Assembly: GCA_041588495.1 (NCBI GenBank)
Contig: JBFGWM010000115.1
Coordinates: 1 to 8,808 of the forward strand
Reading direction: 5' to 3'
Origin: JBFGWM01 sp041588495
GTDB taxonomy: Bacteria; Pseudomonadota; Gammaproteobacteria; Pseudomonadales; JBFGWM01
Length of the DNA: 8,808 nucleotides
Of this stretch, positions 1 to 5,700 are shown piece after piece. Made by a program: the position numbers and the translations under genes. The first letter of the stretch is position 1. Each line of letters starts with the position of its first letter. The notes beneath the pieces were generated by a model that had not been told where the DNA came from, made no database searches, and was given only the letters and a program-made list of their open reading frames with translations.

Positions 1-61
1 AACCGGATAATGCGATGGCCAGGCTGATTGCAAGCACAGAACGGGGAACTTTGCGGATCAT
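1..61 (-). CDS. 5' end of an exported protein gene (partial, runs off left edge)
   Basis: Reading the minus strand from an ATG at 61-59 gives 20 codons with no stop before the window edge. The peptide MIRKVPRSVLAISLAIALSG has a short basic start (R3, K4, R7) and then an uninterrupted hydrophobic stretch, the pattern of a Sec signal peptide or a signal anchor. The mature part is outside the window, so no function can be given. A weak purine-rich site (GGAA) lies about 12 bases upstream of the ATG. The gene is divergent from the nqr operon, and the palindromic repeat at 97-151 would fall in its promoter or leader. The call rests only on the start codon and the signal-like composition, and chance is possible with 20 codons. 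Confidence 0.55.
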   Translation of the reverse strand, partial: MIRKVPRSVLAISLAIALSG

Positions 62-96
62 TGCATTCGTATTCCAGGGGGCAGGGAGAGGAACAA

Positions 97-151
97 GGGG
101 TCGGAGTGATTTTCTGGTGATCACCTGCCCGGAAAAAATCACTTTGACCCC
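97..151. repeat. Palindromic REP-like repeat, copy 1
   Basis: This 55-bp element has inverted arms: 97-113 (GGGGTCGGAGTGATTTT) faces 135-151 (AAAATCACTTTGACCCC), 17 bp with two mismatches that become G-U pairs in one RNA strand. A perfect inner palindrome, GGTGATCACC, sits at 116-125. The same element recurs at 5641-5695 in the same orientation with 49 of 55 bases identical. Ends of the GGGGTC(A/G)GAGT type are common in gammaproteobacterial repeats mobilised by REP-associated tyrosine (Y1) transposases. That link is inference from the motif, and no transposase is present in the window. Confidence 0.8.
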
Positions 152-307
152 ATTGCATGCGACCGAGCCGCGAGTAACGCAGCGGCGGTCCGCAGGGCGA
201 GTGCGCGGGAGGAATTCCCGTGAAACTCGGGGGTTGTGATTCATCGCGACTGGCGATCAGGCGCTTCAGTCCATCCATTAACGCGCTAATGGCCTTACAC
301 ATCCGGG

Positions 308-356
308 CCGGGGTTCCCCGGAATCAAGCTGAACCGCCTCCAGGTGCCCCGGGGCA
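308..356. repeat. Two adjacent perfect GC-rich palindromes
   Basis: CCGGGGTTCCCCGG (308-321) and TGCCCCGGGGCA (345-356) are perfect palindromes 23 bases apart, upstream of the FNR-like box. They could be protein-binding sites or the remains of a terminator for some earlier transcript. No T-run follows either of them. Their role is unknown. Confidence 0.4.
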
Positions 357-402
357 GTTCCATGAATGACCAATGGAACCGAAGGCATTTTCCGCTCCAA
401 AC

Positions 403-416
403 ATGATCCATATCAA
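403..416. promoter_or_regulatory. FNR/Anr-like operator
   Basis: ATGATCCATATCAA matches the FNR/Anr consensus TTGAT-N4-ATCAA at 9 of 10 defined positions, the first base being the only mismatch. Its centre is at 409.5. A start site near 451, suggested by a -10-like sequence at 438-445, would put the box at about -41.5, the usual place for a class II FNR-activated promoter. The box reads similarly on both strands, so it could also act on the divergent gene at the left edge. If real, it implies control of the nqr-like operon by oxygen limitation. Seen: motif and spacing. Inferred: the regulator. Confidence 0.5.
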
Positions 417-426
417 CTCATCCGGA

Positions 427-505
427 AGGGAAAACCGCATATTTTGTCATATGCGCTGCGATGAACGCGGCGCTGGAGTTGTCTTTCTGGCCAGGGAAAA
501 CCGCA
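427..505. repeat. 13-bp direct repeat pair in the leader
   Basis: AGGGAAAACCGCA occurs exactly at 427-439 and again at 493-505, 66 bases apart start to start. The first copy overlaps the candidate -10 region and the second would lie in the transcribed leader. This could be a paired operator or a coincidence; nothing else in the window repeats it as far as I can see. Confidence 0.35.
438..445 (+). promoter_or_regulatory. Candidate -10 region of the operon promoter
   Basis: CATATTTT contains two overlapping 4-of-6 matches to TATAAT (438-443 and 440-445). No good -35 box is seen; instead the FNR-like site occupies the -41.5 position, as expected of an activator-dependent promoter. The call depends on that box. 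Confidence 0.3.
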
Positions 506-554
506 CCGCAGCGGATCGGCTGGCCGCCATGCACGGTCACGGAATGATCGGATG

Positions 555-597
555 AGCTACCCCCCGGGGCCGGATTGGTGACCGGCAAGGGGTGGCT
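555..597 (+). other. Compound hairpin in the nqr-like operon leader
   Basis: AGCTACCCC (555-563) pairs with GGGGTGGCT (589-597) as a 9-bp stem with one G-U pair. Inside it, GCCGG (569-573) pairs with CCGGC (582-586) around an 8-base loop. No U-run follows, so it is not a standard intrinsic terminator. It lies about 190 bases before the nqrB start and could be an mRNA-stabilising or regulatory structure. I could not match it to a known riboswitch. Confidence 0.35.
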
Positions 598-785
598 ACA
601 CTGTTTATGACCGGTACCGCACGGATGGCCGGACATGGACGGAATGGACCTTCAGGGTCGGTACCCCGCTTTCTGAAAGTCCGGTGCAAAAGACGCATTT
701 CGTCAGGATGACTGACCGGCATCGCTGGTAATGACAGGTGTGAACTGCGATATGAGCGGCCCGGCATGAATTCAGAATTTCGCGC

Positions 786-1811
786 ATGAAGTCCGCAGAA
801 TTACGCTCGCCCGTCGCTCCGCACTGGATCGTCTTGCTCGCATCACTGCCGGTGCTGCTGGCCGGCCTGTGGAACACCGGACAGCAACTGGCCGGTGCGA
901 TGGCAGAACAGTCGGCGACAAGCCTGCCGGATTGGCGAAATTACATTCTTTCATGGACAGCGTTCGAAGACGGCCAGGCAGGCGTATTCGGGTCCACGCT
1001 GCTCGGCGCCAGTTATTTCCTCCCCCTGCTGTTGACGGCCCTGATCACCAGCATGGCGTGGGAGCTGGGCTTTTCCCGGATCAGAAAACGCCCCATCGTG
1101 CCCGGTTTCTTTCTCGCCCCGTGGCTGTTCACGTTTCTGCTTCCGGCGTCTCTGCCGGTCTGGCAGGCTGCAATCGGTCTCAGTTTCGGGCTGGTCTTCG
1201 GCAAGCTGATCTTTGGCGGCGAACGTTACCTTGTTAACCCGGCGCTGCTGGGTGTCGTGTTCCTGTTGCATGGTTATCCCTCGGCATTCCGCGATACCGG
1301 GCTTTTACCGATCGGGAACCTGCCATCGGACTGGAGCCTCCTGACGTCGGGCGTCGACGGGATCGCCGCCACAGGCGCTGGATGGTGGAAGTTTTTTTCC
1401 GGCGCGGAGGTCAGCCTGATGGCCACCAACTCGGCGCTTGCGATCCTGATCGCCGGGATATTCCTGGTGGCGGTGAAGCAGATCAACTGGCGGTTACCGG
1501 TTGCCAGCCTTCTCATCCTTTTGCTGCCTGTTACGGACCTTGCCTGGCAATGGCACCTGGCAGTCGGCAATTTCGCTTTCTGCCTGGTATTCCTCGCCTC
1601 TGACCGGCACGTGGCGCCGGTCACAAATCTCGGCCACTGGTGTTTCGGAATCCTGTTCGCCGGTGTGACATTGCTGATCCGCCAGGCCAACCCGGGCCAC
1701 CCGGAAGGCAGCTTTTACGCACTGCTGTTTGCCTGCCTGTTCATCCCACTGTTCGATCAGCTGGCTGTGCTGCGCAGGCGCAGACCGGCGGCCGGAGAAT
1801 ACGCGCCGTGA
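786..1811 (+). CDS. nqrB: NqrB-like membrane subunit, divergent and short
   Basis: This 341-residue integral membrane protein has about ten hydrophobic segments. It aligns by eye with Na+-NQR subunit B: LLGASYFLP (72-80), LPVWQAAIGLSFGLVFGK (123-140), NPALLG (151-156), WQWHL (254-258), the region around PEG (306-308) and PLFDQ (321-325). NqrB normally binds a covalent FMN and riboflavin and forms much of the ion and quinone path. Oddities: it is about 70 residues shorter than Vibrio NqrB (about 412); the cytoplasmic N-terminal extension before the first helix is missing; a stop at 753-755 and no usual start codon between it and 786 exclude a longer form. The FMN motif D-G-x-S-G-A-T reads DGIAATG (191-197), so T196 is one residue early with no S-G. 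GGTGRN reads GGERYL, and TDPVSA reads SDRHVA. No Shine-Dalgarno is visible. RnfD has a similar length, but the sequence is closer to NqrB. Confidence 0.88.
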   Translation: MKSAELRSPVAPHWIVLLASLPVLLAGLWNTGQQLAGAMAEQSATSLPDWRNYILSWTAFEDGQAGVFGSTLLGASYFLPLLLTALITSMAWELGFSRIRKRPIVPGFFLAPWLFTFLLPASLPVWQAAIGLSFGLVFGKLIFGGERYLVNPALLGVVFLLHGYPSAFRDTGLLPIGNLPSDWSLLTSGVDGIAATGAGWWKFFSGAEVSLMATNSALAILIAGIFLVAVKQINWRLPVASLLILLLPVTDLAWQWHLAVGNFAFCLVFLASDRHVAPVTNLGHWCFGILFAGVTLLIRQANPGHPEGSFYALLFACLFIPLFDQLAVLRRRRPAAGEYAP

Positions 1812-2596
1812 GGAAAGGGGAGAGTCTCGGCAGAACCCTGCTCGTCGCACTCGCCATCGTTGGGTCCTGCGCCCTGTCGGTATCTATTGCGGTCCTGCTG
1901 CTGAGGCCGATTCAGATTGCGCAGCAGGCGCCCCGCCAGTCGCAACAGATCCTGTTTGCCGCGGGGCTCTGGCTGCAGCAGGAGCTCCCGCCGGAAGATG
2001 TCCGATCCCGGTTGTTGCAGCAGGTGGAGACTCGCATGCTGGATCTGGCGGAAGGTGGCTACGCCTGGGACATCGATGCCAGGCAATACGACTTTCGCAG
2101 CGCCGCTCTGGTCCCGCAGACCTCCGTTGCAATCGCAGAGTCGCTGGATTCTGCAAAGCTCGGCCACCGCTCGCGCTACATGCCAGCCTACTGGATCAGC
2201 AGTAATGAAACGAGCGCCCGCGTCGTGTTGCCGATCTACGGCAACGGCATGTGGTCGATGATCTACGGCTACATTGCCCTCGAACATGACTTCAATACCA
2301 TTGCCGGCGTCACGTTTTATGAACATGGGGAGACACCGGGGATCGGCGATCAGATCCTTGACCCCGACTGGCTTTCCGGGTGGCGGAGAAAGCGGATCCA
2401 TGACGACACGGGCCGGCTGATGATCCATGTCGGTGATCCGGGTGCTGGTGACAGCGACAAGGCGGTATTCCGTATCGATGGCATCACCGGCGCCACGAAC
2501 ACGGTCAGCGGCATCGAACGTCTGCTCCAGTACTGGCTCGGGGACCATGGATACGGACCCCTGCTTGAAAAATGGCGAAGCGGGCAGTTGCGATGA
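1808..2596 (+). CDS. nqrC: NqrC-like FMN-binding subunit
   Basis: The product has 262 residues, close to the usual NqrC length. The start is a GTG at 1808 whose GTGA overlaps the nqrB stop; a Shine-Dalgarno-like CGGAGA at 1793-1798 lies about 10 bases upstream. One N-terminal membrane helix (about residues 9-32) anchors a periplasmic domain. Family hallmarks are intact: G-M-W-S-M-I-Y-G, TFYEHGETPGIG and, near the C-terminus, DGITGATNT. In that motif T230 is the threonine expected to carry FMN through a phosphoester bond made by ApbE. The end, YWLGDHGYGPLLEKWRSG, also fits NqrC. Known role: the subunit passes electrons between the membrane iron centre of NqrD/E and NqrB. No apbE gene is in the window, so the flavin transferase must be encoded elsewhere. 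Translation is probably coupled to nqrB. Confidence 0.93.
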   Translation: MRKGESLGRTLLVALAIVGSCALSVSIAVLLLRPIQIAQQAPRQSQQILFAAGLWLQQELPPEDVRSRLLQQVETRMLDLAEGGYAWDIDARQYDFRSAALVPQTSVAIAESLDSAKLGHRSRYMPAYWISSNETSARVVLPIYGNGMWSMIYGYIALEHDFNTIAGVTFYEHGETPGIGDQILDPDWLSGWRRKRIHDDTGRLMIHVGDPGAGDSDKAVFRIDGITGATNTVSGIERLLQYWLGDHGYGPLLEKWRSGQLR

Positions 2597-3225
2597 ACAA
2601 AAGTGCACTGACCCAACCCATACTCCGTGACAATCCGATCATGGTGCAGGTGCTCGGCCTCTGCTCCGCGCTCGCGGTAACCCAGTCCTTGTTGCCGGCC
2701 CTGATCATGAGCATCTCGGTGATCACGGTCCTGGGATTCTCCAGTTTCGTCATCAGCCTGTTGCGCCAGGTCATGCCCCACAGTATTCGCCTGATCCTGG
2801 AAATGACCATCATCGCGTCGATGGTGATCATCGTCGACGAAGTGATCAAGACGGTTGCGCCAGAGGTTTCCCGCATGCTGTCGGTGTTTGTGGGTCTGAT
2901 CATCACCAACTGCATCGTGCTGGGTCGGGCGGAATCCTATGCCCTGCACAACCCCCCGGCGCAGAGCGTTCTGGATGCACTGGGTAATGGCCTCGGTTAC
3001 GCCCTGATCCTGTGTACGGTGGCGGCGGTACGGGAACTGCTGGCCCAGGGGACCGTGCTCCAGTATCCGGTGCTGGTCACCACTGCCAAGGGTGGCGGAT
3101 ATCACGCCAACGAGTTCATGCTGCTGCCCGCCAGCGCGTTTTTTATCATCGGTGTCCTGGTCTGGATCATCCGGGCTGTTGCAAGGCGAAACATGACTGG
3201 TGCCGGGGAATCCCGCGATGGCTGA
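2593..3225 (+). CDS. nqrD: NqrD-like membrane subunit
   Basis: This 210-residue, six-helix type protein closely resembles NqrD, with VLGLCSALAVT (20-30), a middle helix holding IIASMVIIVDEVIK, VGLIITNCIVLGRAE (100-114) and GNGLGYA. C24 and C107 match the two cysteines that, with two from NqrE, ligate the iron centre buried in the membrane. The ATG at 2593 overlaps the nqrC stop as ATGA. An in-frame ATG at 2572 would add seven residues inside nqrC and fits the family less well. The protein is much better conserved than the NqrB of this operon. RnfE is the Rnf counterpart, but the presence of nqrC- and nqrF-like neighbours argues for the Nqr type. Confidence 0.94.
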   Translation: MNKSALTQPILRDNPIMVQVLGLCSALAVTQSLLPALIMSISVITVLGFSSFVISLLRQVMPHSIRLILEMTIIASMVIIVDEVIKTVAPEVSRMLSVFVGLIITNCIVLGRAESYALHNPPAQSVLDALGNGLGYALILCTVAAVRELLAQGTVLQYPVLVTTAKGGGYHANEFMLLPASAFFIIGVLVWIIRAVARRNMTGAGESRDG

Positions 3226-3826
3226 TTACCTCAACCTGATTATCCGGACCATGTTCGTCGAGAACCTGGCGTTGTCGTTCCTGCTCGGAATGTGCACCTA
3301 TATCGCTGTAAGCAGGAACATCCGTACCGCCGCGGGGCTCGGTCTCGCGGTGATTGTCGTCGAGACCATCACGGTGCCGATCAATTACCTGCTTTACGAA
3401 TACGTGTTGCGCCAGGGGGCGCTGGCCTGGATGGGCCTGGCGGCCCTGGATCTCTCCTACCTGAAACTGGTGACGTTCATCGGTGTCATCGCCGCCATGG
3501 TACAGATACTGGAAATGACCCTGGAGAAATATTTTCCGCGCCTGTTCCAGGCCCTTGGAATCTACCTCCCGCTGCTGACCGTGAACTGCGCCATTCTTGG
3601 TGCTTCGCTATTCATGGTGCAGCGGAATTACCGATTCGAGGAGAGCGTCGCCTATGGTTTCGGGGTGGGTTGCGGCTGGGCGCTGGCGATTATCCTGTTT
3701 GCTGCGATTCGTGAACGAATCGGCCAGTTCGATGTGCCGAAGGACCTGCAGGGAGTGGGTCTCGCTTTCATCGTTACCGGCCTGTTGTCTCTCGGATTCT
3801 CGGGCCTGACCGGGATGGTTTTCTAA
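3218..3826 (+). CDS. nqrE: NqrE-like membrane subunit
   Basis: The product has 202 residues, the normal NqrE length. It matches the family over its whole length: MFVENLALSFLLGMCTYIAVS near the start, LGLAVIVVETITVPIN, TFIGVIAAMVQILEM, LPLLTVNCAILG and FMVQRNY. C26 and C124 correspond to the two NqrE cysteines that share the membrane iron centre with NqrD. The chosen ATG (3218) overlaps the end of nqrD by 8 bases and has GGGGAA at 3205-3210 as ribosome-binding site, 7 bases upstream. An ATG at 3200 would add six residues not typical of the family. NqrD and NqrE are inverted pseudo-repeats of each other in membrane topology (family knowledge), and both are needed for electron transfer across the membrane. 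Confidence 0.95.
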   Translation: MADYLNLIIRTMFVENLALSFLLGMCTYIAVSRNIRTAAGLGLAVIVVETITVPINYLLYEYVLRQGALAWMGLAALDLSYLKLVTFIGVIAAMVQILEMTLEKYFPRLFQALGIYLPLLTVNCAILGASLFMVQRNYRFEESVAYGFGVGCGWALAIILFAAIRERIGQFDVPKDLQGVGLAFIVTGLLSLGFSGLTGMVF

Positions 3827-3827
3827 A

Positions 3828-5060
3828 GTGTCCTTTCTCGACCAGATGTTTTTCAGCGTTCTGCTGTTCAGCCTGGTCATCATGGCGCTGGTCGTCCTGG
3901 TGCTGGTCGCCAGTCAGCGCTTGCAGTTGCAGGACATTATTCCGGTAAAAGTTAACGAAACCACCTACGAGGTGAGGGCCGGACAGAAACTTTTATTTGC
4001 GCTGGCGGACCACGGTATTCATCTGCCGGCGGCATGTGGCGGAAAGGGAAGCTGCGGGAAATGCAGGGTTCGCCTGGTTCAGGGTGGTGGTGCGCCATCG
4101 CCGATCGAAGCGAACCATATCGCACCGGGAGACGCGGCCGAGGGGATGCGCCTCGCCTGCATGGTTCCGGTCAATGCATCCCTGGTCGTGGAAATTCCCT
4201 CGGCGCAATTGACCGGATCGGAATACACCTGCCGCGTCGTCTCAAACCGCCTGGTCTCCACCTTTCTCACGGAACTGAAATTGGCACTCCCCCAGGCACA
4301 GCGGATGGATTTCCAGGCCGGCGCCTATATCCTCCTGACGGCGCCTCCCCATGACGTGGACTTCAGTACCTTCGATATCCCTGAGCAGTACGTCGCGGAA
4401 TGGCAGGACTGTCAGTTGCGGTCCCTGAAAATGCACAATGAGGAACCGACCCTCCGGGCCTATTCCCTGGCCAACAGCCCGGATGAGGAGGGCTTGTGCC
4501 TGGTGGTTCGGATTGCGGCCCCGCCCCCCAGCGCTCCGCAAGGTACGCCGCCCGGGATTGTGTCGTCCTATATTTTCAGCCTGAAAGCGGGCGACCCGGT
4601 CCAGCTGGCCGGGCCGTTCGGTGATTTTTTTGTCGAGGACAGTGACCGGGAAATGTGCTTTATCGGCGGCGGTGCGGGCATCGCACCACTGCGTTCGATG
4701 ATTCGGGACCAACTCCTGGTCAGACGGACGTCGCGCAAGGTTTCATTCTGGTATGGCGCGCGCGATCTTCAGCAACTTTGTTACCAGGAAGAGTTCGAGC
4801 AACTCGCCAACAACCACGAAAATTTCAGCTACCACGTGGTGTTGTCGGAGCCGAAAGCCGGGGAATCATGGAACGGGTCGACGGGATTCGTGCATGCCGT
4901 TGTCAGGCGGGATTTCCTGAATGGTCACCCGTCACCCGCAGACATCGAATATTACCTTTGCGGTCCGCCACTGATGAGCGGCGCGGTCATCACGATGCTT
5001 GATGCGCTTGGGGTGTCGATGGAGCGAATTCATTACGACGATTTCGGAGGCGCTGGATGA
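3828..5060 (+). CDS. nqrF: NqrF-like NADH dehydrogenase subunit (2Fe-2S, FAD, NADH)
   Basis: This 410-residue protein is the electron-input module and oxidises NADH on the cytoplasmic side. Order: one membrane helix (about 7-29); a ferredoxin domain with C70, C76, C79 and C111 in C-x5-C-x2-C...C order; an FAD domain with R210-A-Y-S; a NADH domain with GGGAGIAP (about 279-286) and CGPP starting at C378; and the terminal DDFGG, whose Phe stacks on the flavin in the family. All known cofactor residues I can check are present, so the subunit should be active. The start is GTG at 3828, one base after the nqrE stop. It gives cysteine numbering identical to Vibrio NqrF, while the next ATG (3846) would trim the membrane anchor. 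No clear Shine-Dalgarno is seen, which suggests reinitiation after nqrE. Confidence 0.95.
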   Translation: MSFLDQMFFSVLLFSLVIMALVVLVLVASQRLQLQDIIPVKVNETTYEVRAGQKLLFALADHGIHLPAACGGKGSCGKCRVRLVQGGGAPSPIEANHIAPGDAAEGMRLACMVPVNASLVVEIPSAQLTGSEYTCRVVSNRLVSTFLTELKLALPQAQRMDFQAGAYILLTAPPHDVDFSTFDIPEQYVAEWQDCQLRSLKMHNEEPTLRAYSLANSPDEEGLCLVVRIAAPPPSAPQGTPPGIVSSYIFSLKAGDPVQLAGPFGDFFVEDSDREMCFIGGGAGIAPLRSMIRDQLLVRRTSRKVSFWYGARDLQQLCYQEEFEQLANNHENFSYHVVLSEPKAGESWNGSTGFVHAVVRRDFLNGHPSPADIEYYLCGPPLMSGAVITMLDALGVSMERIHYDDFGGAG

Positions 5061-5194
5061 GCATCGCCATGGTTTGTTGCGGTGGCCAGAGGGTTTTTTC
5101 CGGGCCTCCGCTGCTCCCGTTCCCGGCGGAAAATCGCCATTGTGAACCAGGCATGGCGCAGGCTGTTGGCTGCAGGAAGGAAGACCAACCATGA
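5057..5194 (+). CDS. Candidate 45-residue Cys-containing small protein
   Basis: An ATG at 5057 overlaps the nqrF stop as ATGA and has a GGAGG at 5046-5050, six bases upstream. The frame ends in a TGA (5192-5194) that overlaps the ATG of the CBS gene, so it joins its two neighbours exactly. The 45 residues start MSIAMVCCGGQRVF and contain four cysteines (C7, C8, C29, C39), no membrane helix and no family I recognise. NqrM, a small Cys-rich factor needed to mature Na+-NQR, is often found near nqr genes, but NqrM has an N-terminal helix and a different Cys pattern, so I do not assign it. Doubt: GGAGG also encodes the conserved end of NqrF, and an imperfect hairpin (5079-5087 with 5103-5111) lies within it, so the stretch may just be a spacer. 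Confidence 0.4.
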   Translation: MSIAMVCCGGQRVFSGPPLLPFPAENRHCEPGMAQAVGCRKEDQP

Positions 5195-5595
5195 TTGGCC
5201 AGTTGATTTACGTGAGTGATTTCATGACACCCGACCCAGTGACGGTGGCGCCGGAAATGTCGGTTCTCCAGGCCGTCGAAGTGATGCTGCGCCACGATGT
5301 TACCGGCACGCCGGTGGTTGATGCGCAACAACGGCTGGTGGGGATCATTACCGAGCGGGATTGCATCCGGGTGGCGGTCCAGGCGGGTTATTTCGATCAG
5401 TCTGCGGGCCGGGTCAGCGAGTACATGTCCCGGCAGTTGTCCTGTGTCCAACCGAAGGAGAACCTGATGGATGTCGCCGTGCGCTTTATCGATGAGCCAT
5501 TCCGTCGTTTCCCTGTCGTGGATAACGGAAAGCTCGTCGGTATCATCGGTCGGAAGGACGTCTTGCGGGCGATTCAGCACAGTTTTTCCCAGTAA
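5191..5595 (+). CDS. Two-CBS-domain protein
   Basis: This 134-residue soluble protein consists almost only of a CBS pair (Bateman module). The first domain (about 9-66) holds FMTPDPVTVAPEMSVLQAVEVM, then TGTPVVD and LVGIITERD. The second (about 74-131) holds YMSRQLSCVQPKENLMDV, RRFPVVDNGKLVGIIGRKD. Such modules bind adenine nucleotides such as AMP, ATP or S-adenosylmethionine and act as energy sensors (family knowledge); the ligand here is unknown. A strong purine-rich ribosome-binding site, AGGAAGGAAG at 5174-5183, precedes the ATG. It is the last gene of the operon, 41 bases before a hairpin. Its placement suggests that it adjusts the activity or assembly of the Nqr-like complex to the energy state, but this is inference. 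Confidence 0.9.
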   Translation: MIGQLIYVSDFMTPDPVTVAPEMSVLQAVEVMLRHDVTGTPVVDAQQRLVGIITERDCIRVAVQAGYFDQSAGRVSEYMSRQLSCVQPKENLMDVAVRFIDEPFRRFPVVDNGKLVGIIGRKDVLRAIQHSFSQ

Positions 5596-5635
5596 CCTGA
5601 TTGCACCGGCAAGCGCGGTTGTCGCCCCGGACCGG

Positions 5636-5700
5636 GAAAAGGAGTCGGAGTGATTATCTGGTGATCACCTGCCCGGGAAAAATCGCTCCGACCCCTTTTC
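5636..5700. repeat. Palindromic REP-like repeat, copy 2; possible operon terminator
   Basis: The arms 5636-5655 and 5681-5700 are 20 bases long and complementary at 18 positions, with one further T-G wobble. The inner palindrome GGTGATCACC is at 5660-5669. The core 5641-5695 matches copy 1 (97-151) at 49 of 55 bases in the same orientation. The 3' arm ends CCCCTTTTC, so on the plus strand it would form a strong hairpin with a short U-run 41 bases after the CBS stop and could end the operon transcript. It has longer and better matched arms than copy 1. Confidence 0.8.

Larger units (their letters stand above)
152..785. other. 634-bp intergenic region: promoter and leader of the nqr-like operon
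   Basis: No reading frame here has both a plausible start and recognisable protein character; frames on both strands are short and low in family-like motifs. I looked for a remnant of nqrA, the gene expected here, and saw none. The region holds two GC-rich palindromes, an FNR/Anr-like box, a 13-bp direct repeat and a compound hairpin, each listed separately. I did not recognise a riboswitch, including the FMN class that would suit a flavoprotein operon. If transcription starts near 451, the untranslated leader is about 335 bases. Confidence 0.6.

Noticed and set aside
15..239. Plus-strand 74-codon frame
   Set aside because: It runs through the palindromic repeat, has no ribosome-binding site and no protein-like pattern.
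152..785. Degraded nqrA in the leader
   Set aside because: I found no stretch in any frame resembling NqrA, and the region is too short for the roughly 1.3-kb gene.
786..1811. Calling the first operon gene rnfD
   Set aside because: The length fits RnfD, but the segments LPVWQAAIGLSFG, WQWHL and the C-terminal region match NqrB better, and an nqrF-type gene and an Nqr-type nqrC follow. Rnf clusters carry rnfB and rnfC instead.
2572..2592. Earlier ATG for nqrD
   Set aside because: The seven added residues do not fit the family, while the ATG at 2593 makes the typical ATGA overlap with nqrC.
1757..2608. Minus-strand 283-codon open frame opposite nqrC
   Set aside because: It is antisense to a well-recognised gene, its composition follows from nqrC codon usage, and it shows no family motif. 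The same holds for the long minus-strand frames at 2350-3105, 5732-6580 and 7010-7579.
5057..5194. Assigning the small ORF as NqrM
   Set aside because: NqrM has an N-terminal membrane helix and a C-terminal Cys cluster; this peptide has neither.
97..5695. Composite transposon formed by the two repeats
   Set aside because: The repeats are 55 bp and encode no transposase, and I see no target-site duplication. They are reported only as bracketing repeats.
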